Numbered from the stretch's first letter, positions 27,211 through 35,641 are shown. The stretch is DNA of 64,000 nucleotides from Marinobacter persicus (GCF_900114155.1 NZ_FOSC01000012.1:96286-160285); one strand, 5' to 3'. Notes: generated by a model not told the origin, from the sequence alone. A program made the numbers and translations.

Positions 27211-27882
27211 ATGATCGAGTTTCGCCAGGTCACCAAGCGCTACGACAGCGATCACACCGCGCTGCGCCAGGTCAGCTTCCAGCTGGAACGGGGTGAGCTG
27301 GCTTTTCTCACCGGCCATTCGGGTGCTGGCAAAAGTACCCTGTTGAAGCTGCTGATGGTGATGGAGCGCCCCACGGCCGGTGATGTGGTGGTGGGTGGCC
27401 AGCATCTGAACCGGTTGCCAAAACGGCAAATCCCGTACATTCGGCGCCATATCGGCGTGGTCTTCCAGAATCACCAGTTGCTGTTTGATCGCACGGTGTT
27501 CGATAACGTGGCCATGCCCCTGGAGGTGATGGGCGTTTCTCCCACCGATATCGGCCGGCGCGTGCGTGCCGCCCTGGACAAGGTTGGCTTGCTGAAAAAA
27601 GAGAAAATGAACCCGATGCAGTTGTCCGGCGGGGAGCAGCAGCGGGTGGGCATTGCCCGGGCGGTGGTCAATAAACCGCCGGTGCTGCTTGCGGACGAGC
27701 CCACCGGTAACCTTGACCCGGATTTGTCAGCCGACATCATGCATCTGTTCACCCAGTTCAGCCAGGTGGGTGTGACGGTCTTGATCGCCAGTCACGATGT
27801 TGCCCTCATCAACGCCATGGATCGTCGCCAGCTTACCCTGGAACAGGGACGGCTGATTGCCGGAGGTCACAGTGGCCACTGA
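27211..27882 (+). CDS. ftsE: FtsE, cell-division ABC ATPase
   Basis: ATPase partner of FtsX; together they control periplasmic amidase activation at the septum. In 223 residues: Walker [14 protein letters not shown], signature [16 protein letters not shown], Walker [15 protein letters not shown], and the H-loop in IASHDV. It lies in the standard ftsY-ftsE-ftsX order. Confidence 0.97.
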   Translation: MIEFRQVTKRYDSDHTALRQVSFQLERGELAFLTGHSGAGKSTLLKLLMVMERPTAGDVVVGGQHLNRLPKRQIPYIRRHIGVVFQNHQLLFDRTVFDNVAMPLEVMGVSPTDIGRRVRAALDKVGLLKKEKMNPMQLSGGEQQRVGIARAVVNKPPVLLADEPTGNLDPDLSADIMHLFTQFSQVGVTVLIASHDVALINAMDRRQLTLEQGRLIAGGHSGH

Positions 27883-28876
27883 TTCTCGCCAGAGCCCGGA
27901 AAATCGTCGCGGTGCCCGGCAGGGGCGCTCGCCCTCGGCTTCGCCGGTGAGGCGCTATCTGGATTACCAGCGCCGGGTGGCAGTGGATGCCGCCCGTCGT
28001 TTGTGGCGCACTCCGGTGGCTACCGCCATGACCTGGACGGTCATGGGTATCGCCCTGGCACTGCCGGTGGCCTTGCTGTTGCTGCTGGGTAGTGTGCAGG
28101 GTGTCAGTGCCGGCTGGGAGGACAGCGCACGGATTACTGCCTATCTGGAAATGCACGTGCCGGTTGAGCAGGCACAGTCACTGGCTGACGATATTGAGGC
28201 TGATGGTCGGGTCACGTCAGTGGTGGTGATCAACCGGGAGCAGGCACTGGCGGATTTCCGGGAGTCTTCCGGCCTTCAGGATGTCCTGGGTTTTCTGGAG
28301 GACAATCCATTGCCCCACACCTTCCTGATCACCCCGGAGGAGGGTGCCCGCTCGGCCGAGGGGGTGGCGTCGCTGGTGACGTTTGTGGAAGGCATGGAGG
28401 ATATTGAGCGGGTGCAGGTGGACCTGGGCTGGCTCCAGCGGCTGAACGCGATCACCGATATTCTGACCCGCAGCGCGTGGGCGTTGGCGGTACTGCTGGC
28501 GGCTGCGGTGGTGCTTGTGATCGGCAATACGGTGCGGCTGGCCATTGAAAACCGCCGGGACGAGATTCTGGTGGCCAAGCTGGTGGGTGGGACCGATGCG
28601 TTCGTGCGCCGGCCGTTTTTGTACACCGGCACCTGGTTTGGTCTGGGTGGCGGGCTGGTGGCCTGGTTGCTGATCCAGCTGACATTCTGGTGGATCAGCG
28701 GGCCGATCGAACGTCTTGCCGGGCTTTATAACAGCGAGTTCTCTCTTAACGGTCCAGGTGTTGAGGGCGCATTGGTGTTGATTGTTGTGGCGATGGTGCT
28801 AGGCTGGTTGGGTGCCTGGCTGGCGGTAAAGCGTCATATGGATGACATAGAGTCGGGCGATATTGCCGGTGGGTGA
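27872..28876 (+). CDS. ftsX: FtsX, cell-division membrane protein
   Basis: Integral membrane subunit of the FtsEX complex, 334 residues from the GTG start. It has an Arg-rich cytoplasmic N-terminus, a first helix (MTWTVMGIALALPVALLLLL), a large periplasmic loop and three further C-terminal helices (ALAVLLAAAVVLVIGNTV and two more). I chose GTG at 27872 because a GGAGG site lies five bases before it; it overlaps ftsE by 11 bases. An ATG five codons upstream is possible but less well placed. Confidence 0.94.
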   Translation: MATDSRQSPENRRGARQGRSPSASPVRRYLDYQRRVAVDAARRLWRTPVATAMTWTVMGIALALPVALLLLLGSVQGVSAGWEDSARITAYLEMHVPVEQAQSLADDIEADGRVTSVVVINREQALADFRESSGLQDVLGFLEDNPLPHTFLITPEEGARSAEGVASLVTFVEGMEDIERVQVDLGWLQRLNAITDILTRSAWALAVLLAAAVVLVIGNTVRLAIENRRDEILVAKLVGGTDAFVRRPFLYTGTWFGLGGGLVAWLLIQLTFWWISGPIERLAGLYNSEFSLNGPGVEGALVLIVVAMVLGWLGAWLAVKRHMDDIESGDIAGG

Positions 28877-29013
28877 TCCTGGTTTTCGGAAATACCGTAT
28901 TGAAAACACAGCTGCCCCCGAAGTAGTTTGCAAGACAGGGCAGTAACAGCGAAATCTTTTCAGGTTGTTGGTTTAGAACGTTTTACTGAAGGTTTCGGGA
29001 ACTCTTTAAGCTC

Positions 29014-29042
29014 TTGGTGGTCTTAGTTTTTAGCGCTATATT
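29014..29042 (+). promoter_or_regulatory. Sigma-70-type promoter of rpoH
   Basis: -35 TTGGTG (29014-29019), a 17-base spacer and -10 TATATT (29037-29042). The predicted start near 29049 leaves a leader of only ~23 bases, too short for the long thermosensor fold known for E. coli rpoH unless that fold lies entirely inside the coding region. Confidence 0.65.
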
Positions 29043-29071
29043 TAATGGCTGTCAGGTTCGGAGGTTAATGA

Positions 29072-29932
29072 ATGGGTACGAGTTTACAGTTGGCAGACAG
29101 GCTGGTCCCGGGTGCGAATCTTGAGGCGTACATCCAGGCAGCAAGCCGTATTCCGGTGCTCTCGGCAGAAGAAGAGCGTGAACTGGGCGAGCGGCTTTAT
29201 TATCAGGGCGACGTAGAAGCCGCCCGTCAGCTGGTGCTCTCTCATCTGCGTTTTGTGGTTCATATTGCCCGCAGCTATGCCGGTTACGGCCTGGCTCAGG
29301 CGGATTTGATCCAGGAGGGAAACGTCGGCCTGATGAAGGCGGTGAAGCGTTTCAATCCGGAATATGGCGTGCGGCTGGTGTCGTTCGCGGTGCACTGGAT
29401 CAAGGCCGAAATTCACGAGTTCATTCTGCGTAACTGGCGCATTGTGAAGGTGGCCACCACGAAGGCCCAGCGCAAGCTGTTCTTCAATCTGCGCAGCCAG
29501 AAGAAGCAGCTGAAGTGGCTGAATCACGACGAGCTTCAGGCGGTGGCCGATGATCTTGGCGTCGAGCCGAAGGTGGTGCGGGAGATGGAAGGCCGGCTGG
29601 CCTCTCAGGACACGGCGTTCGATGGCCCGCAGGATGATGACGACGACACGGCCTATCAGGCCCCGGCGCATTATCTGGAAGACCGCCGCAGCGATCCGGC
29701 GGTGCAGCTGGAGAACGCGGACTGGTCCGAGGACTCAAACGGCCGGTTGATGCAGGCTCTGGCGAAGCTGGATGAGCGTAGCCAGGATATTCTCCGGGCG
29801 CGCTGGTTGTCCGAGGGCAAGGCGACGCTGCATGAGCTGGCGGACAAGTATGGTGTGTCGGCTGAGCGGATTCGCCAGCTTGAGAAGAACGCCATGAAGA
29901 AGATCAAGTTGCAGATGGCCGAGGTTGCCTGA
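29072..29932 (+). CDS. rpoH: RNA polymerase heat-shock sigma factor RpoH (sigma-32)
   Basis: Alternative sigma factor of 286 residues for heat-shock genes. It has region 2 ([20 protein letters not shown] and [19 protein letters not shown]), the RpoH-box region around [17 protein letters not shown], and region 4 with [15 protein letters not shown]. It starts at an ATG after GGAGG. The linkage ftsYEX-rpoH is classic for gammaproteobacteria. It has its own promoter and terminator. Confidence 0.97.
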   Translation: MGTSLQLADRLVPGANLEAYIQAASRIPVLSAEEERELGERLYYQGDVEAARQLVLSHLRFVVHIARSYAGYGLAQADLIQEGNVGLMKAVKRFNPEYGVRLVSFAVHWIKAEIHEFILRNWRIVKVATTKAQRKLFFNLRSQKKQLKWLNHDELQAVADDLGVEPKVVREMEGRLASQDTAFDGPQDDDDDTAYQAPAHYLEDRRSDPAVQLENADWSEDSNGRLMQALAKLDERSQDILRARWLSEGKATLHELADKYGVSAERIRQLEKNAMKKIKLQMAEVA

Positions 29933-29956
29933 TTTCGGGTTGAGCCTTTGGTACTG

Positions 29957-29994
29957 AAAAACGCCACCGCCGGGTTCCGGTTGGTGGCGTTTTT
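29957..29994 (+). terminator. Rho-independent terminator of rpoH
   Basis: Twelve-bp stem AAAAACGCCACC / GGTGGCGTTTTT with a 14-base loop and trailing T-rich bases, 25 bases after the rpoH stop. Confidence 0.92.
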
Positions 29995-30037
29995 GTTTGT
30001 ATAATCCCTGTAGTTACTTTTTTCATACCTCCGGGAG

Positions 30038-30150
30038 GAAGGGATTGGGATGGGCTTTCCAAAAACCGCTCCTGCGGCACATCCCTGTGGCGCTTATGCT
30101 CCGCCATCCATGGCTCCGCAAATTTTTGGAAAGCCCATCCCAATCCCTTC
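30038..30150. repeat. Large perfect inverted repeat (28-bp arms) with a structured 57-base loop
   Basis: The left arm 30038-30065 (GAAGGGATTGGGATGGGCTT...) is exactly complementary to the right arm 30123-30150. The loop contains smaller dyads such as TGGCG/CGCCA and several CATCC words. It lies between the rpoH terminator and the start of the next gene, 28 bases before that ATG. It is too long for an ordinary terminator and has no T-tract. It looks like a dispersed intergenic palindrome or a miniature mobile element without a transposase. Confidence 0.9.
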
Positions 30151-30178
30151 TTCGTACTTTTGAGTGGGATTCCAAAAA

Positions 30179-31096
30179 ATGAGCAATCAACTTCCCCATA
30201 TCGCATTCCTCGGCATCGGCCTGATGGGTGCGCCGATGACCCGTAACCTTCTGGACGCAGGCTTCCCCATGACCCTGTGGAACCGCACCGCCAGCAAGTG
30301 TGACTCTTTTGCGGATGAAGCCACCATCGCGGCATCACCCGCCGAGGCGGTGGCGGACGCAGATGTGGTGATCACCATGCTGGAGAACGGTGACGTGGTG
30401 GAGGATGTGTTGGTGGCCCAGGGGGTGATCGATGCGCTGAAGCCCGGGGCGTTGGTGGTGGATATGAGTTCGGTGCAGCCGTCGGTGGCGCGGCGGCATG
30501 CGGCATTGGCTGCCGAGCGTGGGGCCGGGTATGTGGATGCGCCGGTGTCGGGGGGCACCGTGGGTGCGGCCGAGGCTCGGTTGAGTATCATGGCTGGCGG
30601 TGCCGAGGCGGATGTGGCGCGGGCGTTGCCGGTGTTCGGGGCGTTGGGCAAGTGCACGCGCATTGGGCCGGTGGGGGCCGGGCAGTTGGCGAAGCTGGCG
30701 AATCAGGCGATTGTGGGGATTACCATTGGCGCGGTGTCGGAGGCGCTGCTGCTCGCGGCCGAGGGCGGCGCGGACCCGGCGGCGGTGCGTGAGGCGTTGA
30801 TGGGTGGCTTTGCCGGTAGCCGGATTCTGGAGTTGCATGGCCAGCGGATGATTGACCGGGATTTTGCCCCGGGGGCACCGGCACGGATTCAGTTGAAGGA
30901 TTTGCGGATGATTCTGGACGAGGCCCGGGCCGAGGGGCTGACGTTGCCTCTGGCCCAGCAGACCCACAATGCCTATCAGTCGCTGGTGGCGAACGGGCAT
31001 AGTGAGGTGGACCACAGTGGGTTGTTGCTGGAACTGGAACACTTGAACGGAACGCTGCTGGGCTCGTCGCTGCCGGCCAAGGGAAAGAAGGAATAA
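30179..31096 (+). CDS. Beta-hydroxyacid dehydrogenase, probably tartronate semialdehyde reductase
   Basis: NAD(P)-dependent reductase of 305 residues of the 3-hydroxyisobutyrate/tartronate semialdehyde family. The Rossmann start is IAFLGIGLMGAPMTRNLL, the substrate motif is DAPVSGGTVGAAEARL, and the catalytic Lys lies in LAKLANQAIVG. The next gene is a hydroxypyruvate isomerase, so the glyoxylate-to-glycerate pathway (GlxR/GarR role) is favoured over valine breakdown (MmsB). A glyoxylate carboligase gene is absent from the window. G-ending codons and TTG leucines are unusually frequent here. The ATG lies just after the large inverted repeat. Confidence 0.85.
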   Translation: MSNQLPHIAFLGIGLMGAPMTRNLLDAGFPMTLWNRTASKCDSFADEATIAASPAEAVADADVVITMLENGDVVEDVLVAQGVIDALKPGALVVDMSSVQPSVARRHAALAAERGAGYVDAPVSGGTVGAAEARLSIMAGGAEADVARALPVFGALGKCTRIGPVGAGQLAKLANQAIVGITIGAVSEALLLAAEGGADPAAVREALMGGFAGSRILELHGQRMIDRDFAPGAPARIQLKDLRMILDEARAEGLTLPLAQQTHNAYQSLVANGHSEVDHSGLLLELEHLNGTLLGSSLPAKGKKE

Positions 31097-31099
31097 GCC

Positions 31100-31888
31100 A
31101 TGCCGCGTTTTGCCGCCAATCTGTCGATGCTGTTCACGGAAGTGCCGTTCCTGGAGCGCTTTGCCAAAGCCCGGGAGGCCGGTTTTACCGGGGTGGAATA
31201 CCTGTTTCCCTATGACTGGCCGGCGGAACAACTGGCTGAGCAGCTGCGGGCCAATGGCCTGACCCAGGTGCTGTTTAACCTGCCGCCGGGCGACTGGGCA
31301 GGTGGTGAGCGGGGCATTGCGTGCCTGCCGGGGCGGGAGGCGGAATTCCGGGCCGGGGTGGAGCAGGCGCTAGACTACGCCCGTGCTCTGGGATGTCGGC
31401 AACTGAACTGTCTGGCCGGACTGCAGCCGGAGGGGCTGGACGGCCTGATCGCCCGGGAGACGCTGGTGGCGAACGTGCGTTATGCCGCCGGCCGACTGGC
31501 TGAGGAAGGCATTATGCTGTGCCTGGAGGCCATCAACTCCCGGGTGGATATGCCCGGGTTTCTGCTGGATACCTCGGAAAAGGTGATTGCGGTGATCGAG
31601 GAGGTGGGCGCCGACAATGTGCGCCTGCAGTACGATCTGTACCATATGCAGATCATGGAGGGCGATCTGTTGCGTACCGCCGAGCGGCTGCTGCCGTGGA
31701 TCGGCCACATCCAGTTCGCCGACAACCCCGGCCGCCATCAGCCGGGTACTGGTGAAATCAATTTCTCCAGGGTTTTCGCAGAGCTCGACCGGCTGGGTTA
31801 CCATGGCTGGATGAGTGCGGAGTACAGGCCATCGACCATCACGGAGGGGTCCCTGGGTTGGTTTGAGGCGGCCCGGCAAGCGTCGTAA
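31100..31888 (+). CDS. hyi: Hydroxypyruvate isomerase
   Basis: TIM-barrel sugar-phosphate isomerase/endonuclease-fold protein of 262 residues (MPRFAANLSMLFTEVPFLER). Metal-binding acidic residues are seen in CLEAINSRVDMPG, in LQYDLYHMQIMEGD and in the C-terminal GWMSAEYRPS. It interconverts hydroxypyruvate and tartronate semialdehyde, the substrate of the preceding reductase. The start is three bases after that gene's stop with an AAGGA site, so they form a tight pair. No strong terminator follows. Confidence 0.88.
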   Translation: MPRFAANLSMLFTEVPFLERFAKAREAGFTGVEYLFPYDWPAEQLAEQLRANGLTQVLFNLPPGDWAGGERGIACLPGREAEFRAGVEQALDYARALGCRQLNCLAGLQPEGLDGLIARETLVANVRYAAGRLAEEGIMLCLEAINSRVDMPGFLLDTSEKVIAVIEEVGADNVRLQYDLYHMQIMEGDLLRTAERLLPWIGHIQFADNPGRHQPGTGEINFSRVFAELDRLGYHGWMSAEYRPSTITEGSLGWFEAARQAS

Positions 31889-31952
31889 ACGACGACAGCC
31901 TCTTACAGGATCGTAACTGGCCGGTTTTTCAGGATCTCCGTACTCTTGTGGT

Positions 31953-31997
31953 CAGTAAAGGACGTTGTAACAAACGTTCCTGGCAGTAAACGACATT
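31953..31997 (+). promoter_or_regulatory. Direct repeat upstream of the two-component operon
   Basis: CAGTAAAGGACGTT (31953-31966) and CAGTAAACGACATT (31984-31997) agree at 12 of 14 positions and start 31 bases apart, about three helical turns. OmpR-family regulators bind direct repeats, so this may be the operator for autoregulation. An imperfect dyad around GACGTTGTAACAAACGTT lies between. Confidence 0.35.
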
Positions 31998-32013
31998 ATC
32001 AGGAGGGTCACCG

Positions 32014-32694
32014 GTGAAAGCACTGGTAATCGAAGATGATCAGGATGTGGCAAGCTACCTGTTGAAAGGGCTTCGCGAATCCGACTTTGTGGTGGACCAC
32101 GCCGCCGATGGCAAGGAAGGCATGATGATGGCCGCCAGCGAGGACTACGACATCATGATCGTGGACCGCATGCTGCCGGGTATGGACGGCCTGTCGATTA
32201 TCAAGACCGTGCGCGCCACCGGTAACCAGACGCCGGTCATTATCCTGAGTGCCCTGGGCGATGTGGATGCCCGCGTGGAAGGCCTGCGCGGTGGCGGTGA
32301 TGATTACCTGACCAAGCCGTTCTCCTTCCATGAGCTGCTGGCCCGGATCGAGTCGCTGATTCGTCGCAACAAGCAGACCCCGGAGACGGAAACGGTCCTG
32401 AAAGTGGCGGACCTGGAAATGGATCTTCTGGCCCGCACCGTCAAGCGCGCGGGCAAGAACATCGATGTGCAGCCCCGGGAATTCCGCCTGCTGGAATACC
32501 TGATGCGCAACGCCGGACAGGTGGTCACCCGCACCATGCTGCTGGAGAAAGTGTGGGATTATCACTTTGATCCCCAGACCAACGTGATCGACGTACACAT
32601 CAGTCGTCTGCGGGCGAAGATCGACAAAGAATTCGACACCCCGCTGCTGCAGACGATCCGGGGCGCGGGATACATGCTGCGTGAAACTGCTTAG
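32014..32694 (+). CDS. OmpR/PhoB-family response regulator
   Basis: DNA-binding response regulator of 226 residues. Receiver: acidic E7-D8-D9, phosphoacceptor D51 in IMIVDRMLPGMDG, and Lys in YLTKPFSFHEL. The C-terminal winged helix has FRLLEYLMRNAGQVVTR and VDVHISRLRAKIDKEF. Translation starts at GTG behind AGGAGGGT. It overlaps the sensor kinase gene by 14 bases. It resembles the CusR/QseB/PhoP group, but the signal cannot be told from sequence alone. Confidence 0.92.
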   Translation: MKALVIEDDQDVASYLLKGLRESDFVVDHAADGKEGMMMAASEDYDIMIVDRMLPGMDGLSIIKTVRATGNQTPVIILSALGDVDARVEGLRGGGDDYLTKPFSFHELLARIESLIRRNKQTPETETVLKVADLEMDLLARTVKRAGKNIDVQPREFRLLEYLMRNAGQVVTRTMLLEKVWDYHFDPQTNVIDVHISRLRAKIDKEFDTPLLQTIRGAGYMLRETA

Positions 32695-34129
32695 CCAGCT
32701 CAGGACGTCCTCATTCCAGCTTGCCCTGCTGTACATGGTGGTGTTCGCCACCTCGGTGTTTATTCTGCTGGCATTCATTTACTGGCGCACCGCCGGTTTC
32801 ATGACCGCCCAGACCGACGAGACCATTGAAGCGGAAATCGCCGGTCTGGCGGAGCAGTACCGCAGTGGCGGGGTGAACGGACTGATCACCATCATCCGCG
32901 AACGGGTCGCCCGTGATCCAAACGCCAAGTCCCTCTATCTGCTCACCACCGACGATTCCCTGAAGCTGGCCGGCAACCTGGAAAACTGGCCGGAAGGCAG
33001 CCAGTCGTCGGAAACCGGCTGGATCAACTTTACGCTTGGTGAAGCCGTTGGCTGGAGTGGTCCGGAGCGGCTGGCCCGTGCCCGTATTTTCGAGGTACAG
33101 GGTGGGTTGCGTCTGCTGGTCGGACGAGACGTGGACGATCTCACCAACCTGAAACGCCTGATTGAAGGCGCCATCAACTGGGGCATGGGTATTACCCTGG
33201 CACTGGCGCTGCTGGGCGGTTTTCTGATGAGCCGGAGCACCACCCGTCGGATCGAGGTGATCAACAACACGTCCCGGCGGATCATGAACGGCCATCTGTC
33301 CCTGCGTATTCCCACCAGGGGTACCGATGATGATTTTGATCAGCTGGCGGAAAACCTGAACCAGATGCTCGATCGCATCGTGTACCTGATGGAGGGCATC
33401 CGCCATGTCTCTGACAACATCGCCCACGACTTACGGACACCGCTGACCCGCCTGCGTAACCAGCTGGAAAATACCCTGATCACCGTTGATAACGACGAGG
33501 CCCGTGACCACGTTGGCCAGGCGGTGGCCGAGGCCGACCAACTGCTGGCCACCTTCAACGCACTGCTGCGTATTGCCCGGCTGGAAACCCGGGGCAATAC
33601 GGCGGACATGAAAGTGGTGGCGCTCGATGAGCTGGTGGCAGATGCCTGTGAGCTGTACGAAGCGCTGTCCGAAGACAAGGAACAGAGTTTTCACCAGTCC
33701 CTGGAGTCCGGTGTGATGATCGAGGGTGACCGGGATTTGCTGTTCCAGATGGTCAGTAACCTGATCGACAACGCCATCAAGTACACCCCGGAGCATGGCG
33801 CCATTGAAGTGCTGGTGCGCCGCGAGGGCGACAGCGCGGTGCTTGAGGTACAGGATTCGGGTATCGGTATTCCCGATGACGAGAAAGACCAGGTCTTTCA
33901 GCGCTTCTACCGGGTGGGCAAGAGCCGGTCACTGCCGGGCAATGGCCTGGGCCTGAGTCTGGTTAATGCGGTGGCTGAAATTCATCAAGGTCAGGTGCAG
34001 TTGAATGACACGCATCCGGACGGGGAAAAGCCCGGGCTTACGGTTGTGGTGAGACTGCCGGCGTTCACCGGCGTCAGCAAGCGTATCAAGGCGACCCGGC
34101 AGGATGCGGCTGACGAGGACGAGAACTGA
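32681..34129 (+). CDS. Membrane sensor histidine kinase
   Basis: Partner kinase of the preceding regulator, 482 residues from a GTG start. A membrane helix near 15-36, a ~130-residue periplasmic sensor, a second helix near 168-186 and a HAMP domain precede the phospho-His in NIAHDLRTPLTRLRNQLE (about residue 249). The ATPase has NLIDNAIKYTPEHG, DSGIGIPDDEK and GNGLGLSLVNAV. The sensor domain has no motif I recognise. Neighbouring genes give no clue to the ligand. Confidence 0.92.
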   Translation: MKLLSQLRTSSFQLALLYMVVFATSVFILLAFIYWRTAGFMTAQTDETIEAEIAGLAEQYRSGGVNGLITIIRERVARDPNAKSLYLLTTDDSLKLAGNLENWPEGSQSSETGWINFTLGEAVGWSGPERLARARIFEVQGGLRLLVGRDVDDLTNLKRLIEGAINWGMGITLALALLGGFLMSRSTTRRIEVINNTSRRIMNGHLSLRIPTRGTDDDFDQLAENLNQMLDRIVYLMEGIRHVSDNIAHDLRTPLTRLRNQLENTLITVDNDEARDHVGQAVAEADQLLATFNALLRIARLETRGNTADMKVVALDELVADACELYEALSEDKEQSFHQSLESGVMIEGDRDLLFQMVSNLIDNAIKYTPEHGAIEVLVRREGDSAVLEVQDSGIGIPDDEKDQVFQRFYRVGKSRSLPGNGLGLSLVNAVAEIHQGQVQLNDTHPDGEKPGLTVVVRLPAFTGVSKRIKATRQDAADEDEN

Positions 34130-34149
34130 TCGTCTGTTTGTAGGTCGGG

Positions 34150-34386
34150 TTATGTCCGGCCGCCAATCCCCGGAAACTTCTTTAAAACCGGCTCGGCGCA
34201 GCGCTGCCAGCGCCGGGCCCGGATCGACAGACGGTCTTTTTCTCCCTGCCAGCGCCAGTGCCAGAGCATGATGGTCGCAGCGATCTGGTGGCGGTTGAAG
34301 CGGCTGGTTAGGCCCAGGTCATCCAGCGTGAAGCCCAGGGCATCGATGCCCCGCAACGCCAGGCTTTGCAGCTGCTTTTTGTTCAT
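34150..34386 (-). CDS. Small hypothetical protein
   Basis: Basic 78-residue protein starting MNKKQLQSLALRGIDALG, rich in Trp and Arg (MLWHWRWQGEKDRL; RARRWQRCAEPVLKKF). A GGAGA site lies nine bases before this ATG; an upstream ATG adds eight residues. No domain is recognised. It could bind nucleic acid given its charge, but this is only a guess. It is convergent with the sensor kinase gene. Confidence 0.55.
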   Translation of the reverse strand: MNKKQLQSLALRGIDALGFTLDDLGLTSRFNRHQIAATIMLWHWRWQGEKDRLSIRARRWQRCAEPVLKKFPGIGGRT

Positions 34387-34525
34387 CTGCTTGCATCTCC
34401 GTTCTGTCAAAAAGGTAATTGCCGGGCCACCGCAATGTAATACCGGGTATGGATAATAGAGTCTGTAGATTCAGGGGCAAGTCGTCAATTAGCTTGCCTC
34501 ACCCTCCAGCACAGCGCTAGCCTTG

Positions 34526-34550
34526 ACCCCGTTACTCACGGGGTTTTTTT
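34526..34550 (+). promoter_or_regulatory. Terminator-like hairpin ending at the greB start codon
   Basis: Stem ACCCCGT / ACGGGGT with loop TACTC, then T7 directly followed by the greB ATG. The GGGG of the right arm is the only Shine-Dalgarno-like sequence at a suitable distance, so the hairpin could both end transcription and hide the ribosome site. An upstream dyad GGCAAG/CTTGCC (34476-34481 and 34493-34498) may belong to the same leader. Confidence 0.7.
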
Positions 34551-35027
34551 ATGGATACAAACGTCATTACACCGGAAGGATATGCTCAGCTCCAGCAGGA
34601 GCTGGACGATCTCTGGCGAAAGGAACGACCGGAAGTCACGAAGAAGGTCCAGTGGGCAGCGAGCCTGGGCGACCGTTCTGAAAACGCAGATTATCAGTAC
34701 AACAAGAAAAGGCTCCGGGAAATTGACCGGCGGGTGAGATACCTGCGCAACCGGCTGTCGAAACTTCGGGTGGTGGAGTACAGCCCGGCCCAGGAGGGAA
34801 AGGCTTTCTTTGGTGCCTGGGTTACCCTGGTGGACGAGAATGATGACCGGCTGATATTCAGGATCGTTGGTTCCGATGAGATATACGGTAAAAAGGACTA
34901 TGTTTCCGTCCACGCTCCGGTAGTGAAAGCCTGCCTTGGAAAACAGGTGGGGGAGGAAGTTGTGGTGAGGACGCCAGATTCCTCAAAAGTGTGGGAAATT
35001 GACCGGATAGCCTACGAGGCCGGATGA
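34551..35027 (+). CDS. greB: Transcription elongation factor GreB
   Basis: Cleavage factor of 158 residues that rescues backtracked RNA polymerase. The coiled-coil tip is VQWAASLGDRSENADYQYNK with the two acidic tip residues (D and E), followed by KRLREIDRRVRYL. GKAFFGAWVTL opens the C-terminal domain. The family alignment fixes the start at this ATG, immediately after a T-tract hairpin. GreB, not GreA, is indicated by YSPAQEGKAFFG and the basic stretch RRVRYLRNR. Confidence 0.95.
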   Translation: MDTNVITPEGYAQLQQELDDLWRKERPEVTKKVQWAASLGDRSENADYQYNKKRLREIDRRVRYLRNRLSKLRVVEYSPAQEGKAFFGAWVTLVDENDDRLIFRIVGSDEIYGKKDYVSVHAPVVKACLGKQVGEEVVVRTPDSSKVWEIDRIAYEAG

Positions 35028-35127
35028 TGGCTCAGTAACCACTGCTAACCTCCGGCGGGAGGTCAGGAAACCGGTGTGACGGATGTTCACCGATTATGGC
35101 CGGAGGCGTGGAATGGTGCTGCTTTGC

Positions 35128-35439
35128 TCAGGCAGCGGCCGTATTGCCGATGGTGGGCTTGTGCAGCACATCTTCGAAGAAAAACGACAGTGCCTGGCTG
35201 GCCTGATTCAGGCGGGCCCGTGACAGGCTGATCTGGTTTTTCAGGTAATTGAGAAACTGTTGCTGGTCTTCGAGAGCCAGTTCATCCGGGTCTTTCAGGC
35301 CGTGAAACAGCACAAATCGGCTGATCCAGTGCAAGTAGGTTTGCTGGGTCCGCTGGTTGAGCTGGCGCTGGCTGATGGCGTTTTCGACATCACGAATCAT
35401 GCCCGGGCGCGATTGCTCGAGGGCTTGGGTAATTTCCAT
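35128..35439 (-). CDS. Stand-alone integrase-type core-binding (SAM-like) domain protein
   Basis: 103-residue protein matching only the N-terminal DNA-clamping domain of tyrosine recombinases: LNQRTQQTYLHWISRFVLFH, QQQFLNYLKNQ and SRARLNQASQALSFFFEDVL. There is no catalytic domain with the Arg-His-Arg-Tyr residues in any downstream frame; after the stop come greB and its spacer. A good AGGAAGAAG site precedes the ATG, so it looks expressed rather than a random fragment. It may be an integron/phage integrase remnant or a domesticated DNA-binding protein. Confidence 0.75.
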   Translation of the reverse strand: MEITQALEQSRPGMIRDVENAISQRQLNQRTQQTYLHWISRFVLFHGLKDPDELALEDQQQFLNYLKNQISLSRARLNQASQALSFFFEDVLHKPTIGNTAAA

Positions 35440-35552
35440 GGGGTGGCTTCTTCCTGAAACATTGTTGTTGTAATAATGCGCGCATAGTATGACAAACGTT
35501 TTACCGCTGCAAACCGCCTGCAGCCAGACCTTTGGTGTATGCCTCAGGCGGA

Positions 35553-35566
35553 TTGATCCTGGTCAA
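35553..35566 (+). promoter_or_regulatory. FNR/ANR-type box and class II promoter
   Basis: TTGATCCTGGTCAA matches the FNR consensus TTGAT-N4-ATCAA at nine of ten positions. A -10-like TACAGT at 35589-35594 predicts a start near 35601, which puts the box centre at -41.5, the class II position. It would drive the DUF465 gene. Confidence 0.55.
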
Positions 35567-35641
35567 ACGGGGGTGACACAGACCCATCTACAGTGAGAGG
35601 GTGTAGGTGTACAGCATTCAGGACCCAAGGAGAAAACAACC

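Noticed and set aside
29904..30338. A 144-codon minus-strand frame across the large inverted repeat
   Set aside because: It spans the rpoH terminator, the palindrome and the start of the reductase gene in antisense, with no ribosome site or family match.
35028..35127. Hairpin ACCTCC-GGCG-GGAGGT after greB as a terminator
   Set aside because: The stem is only six pairs and no T-tract follows on either strand, so termination cannot be supported.
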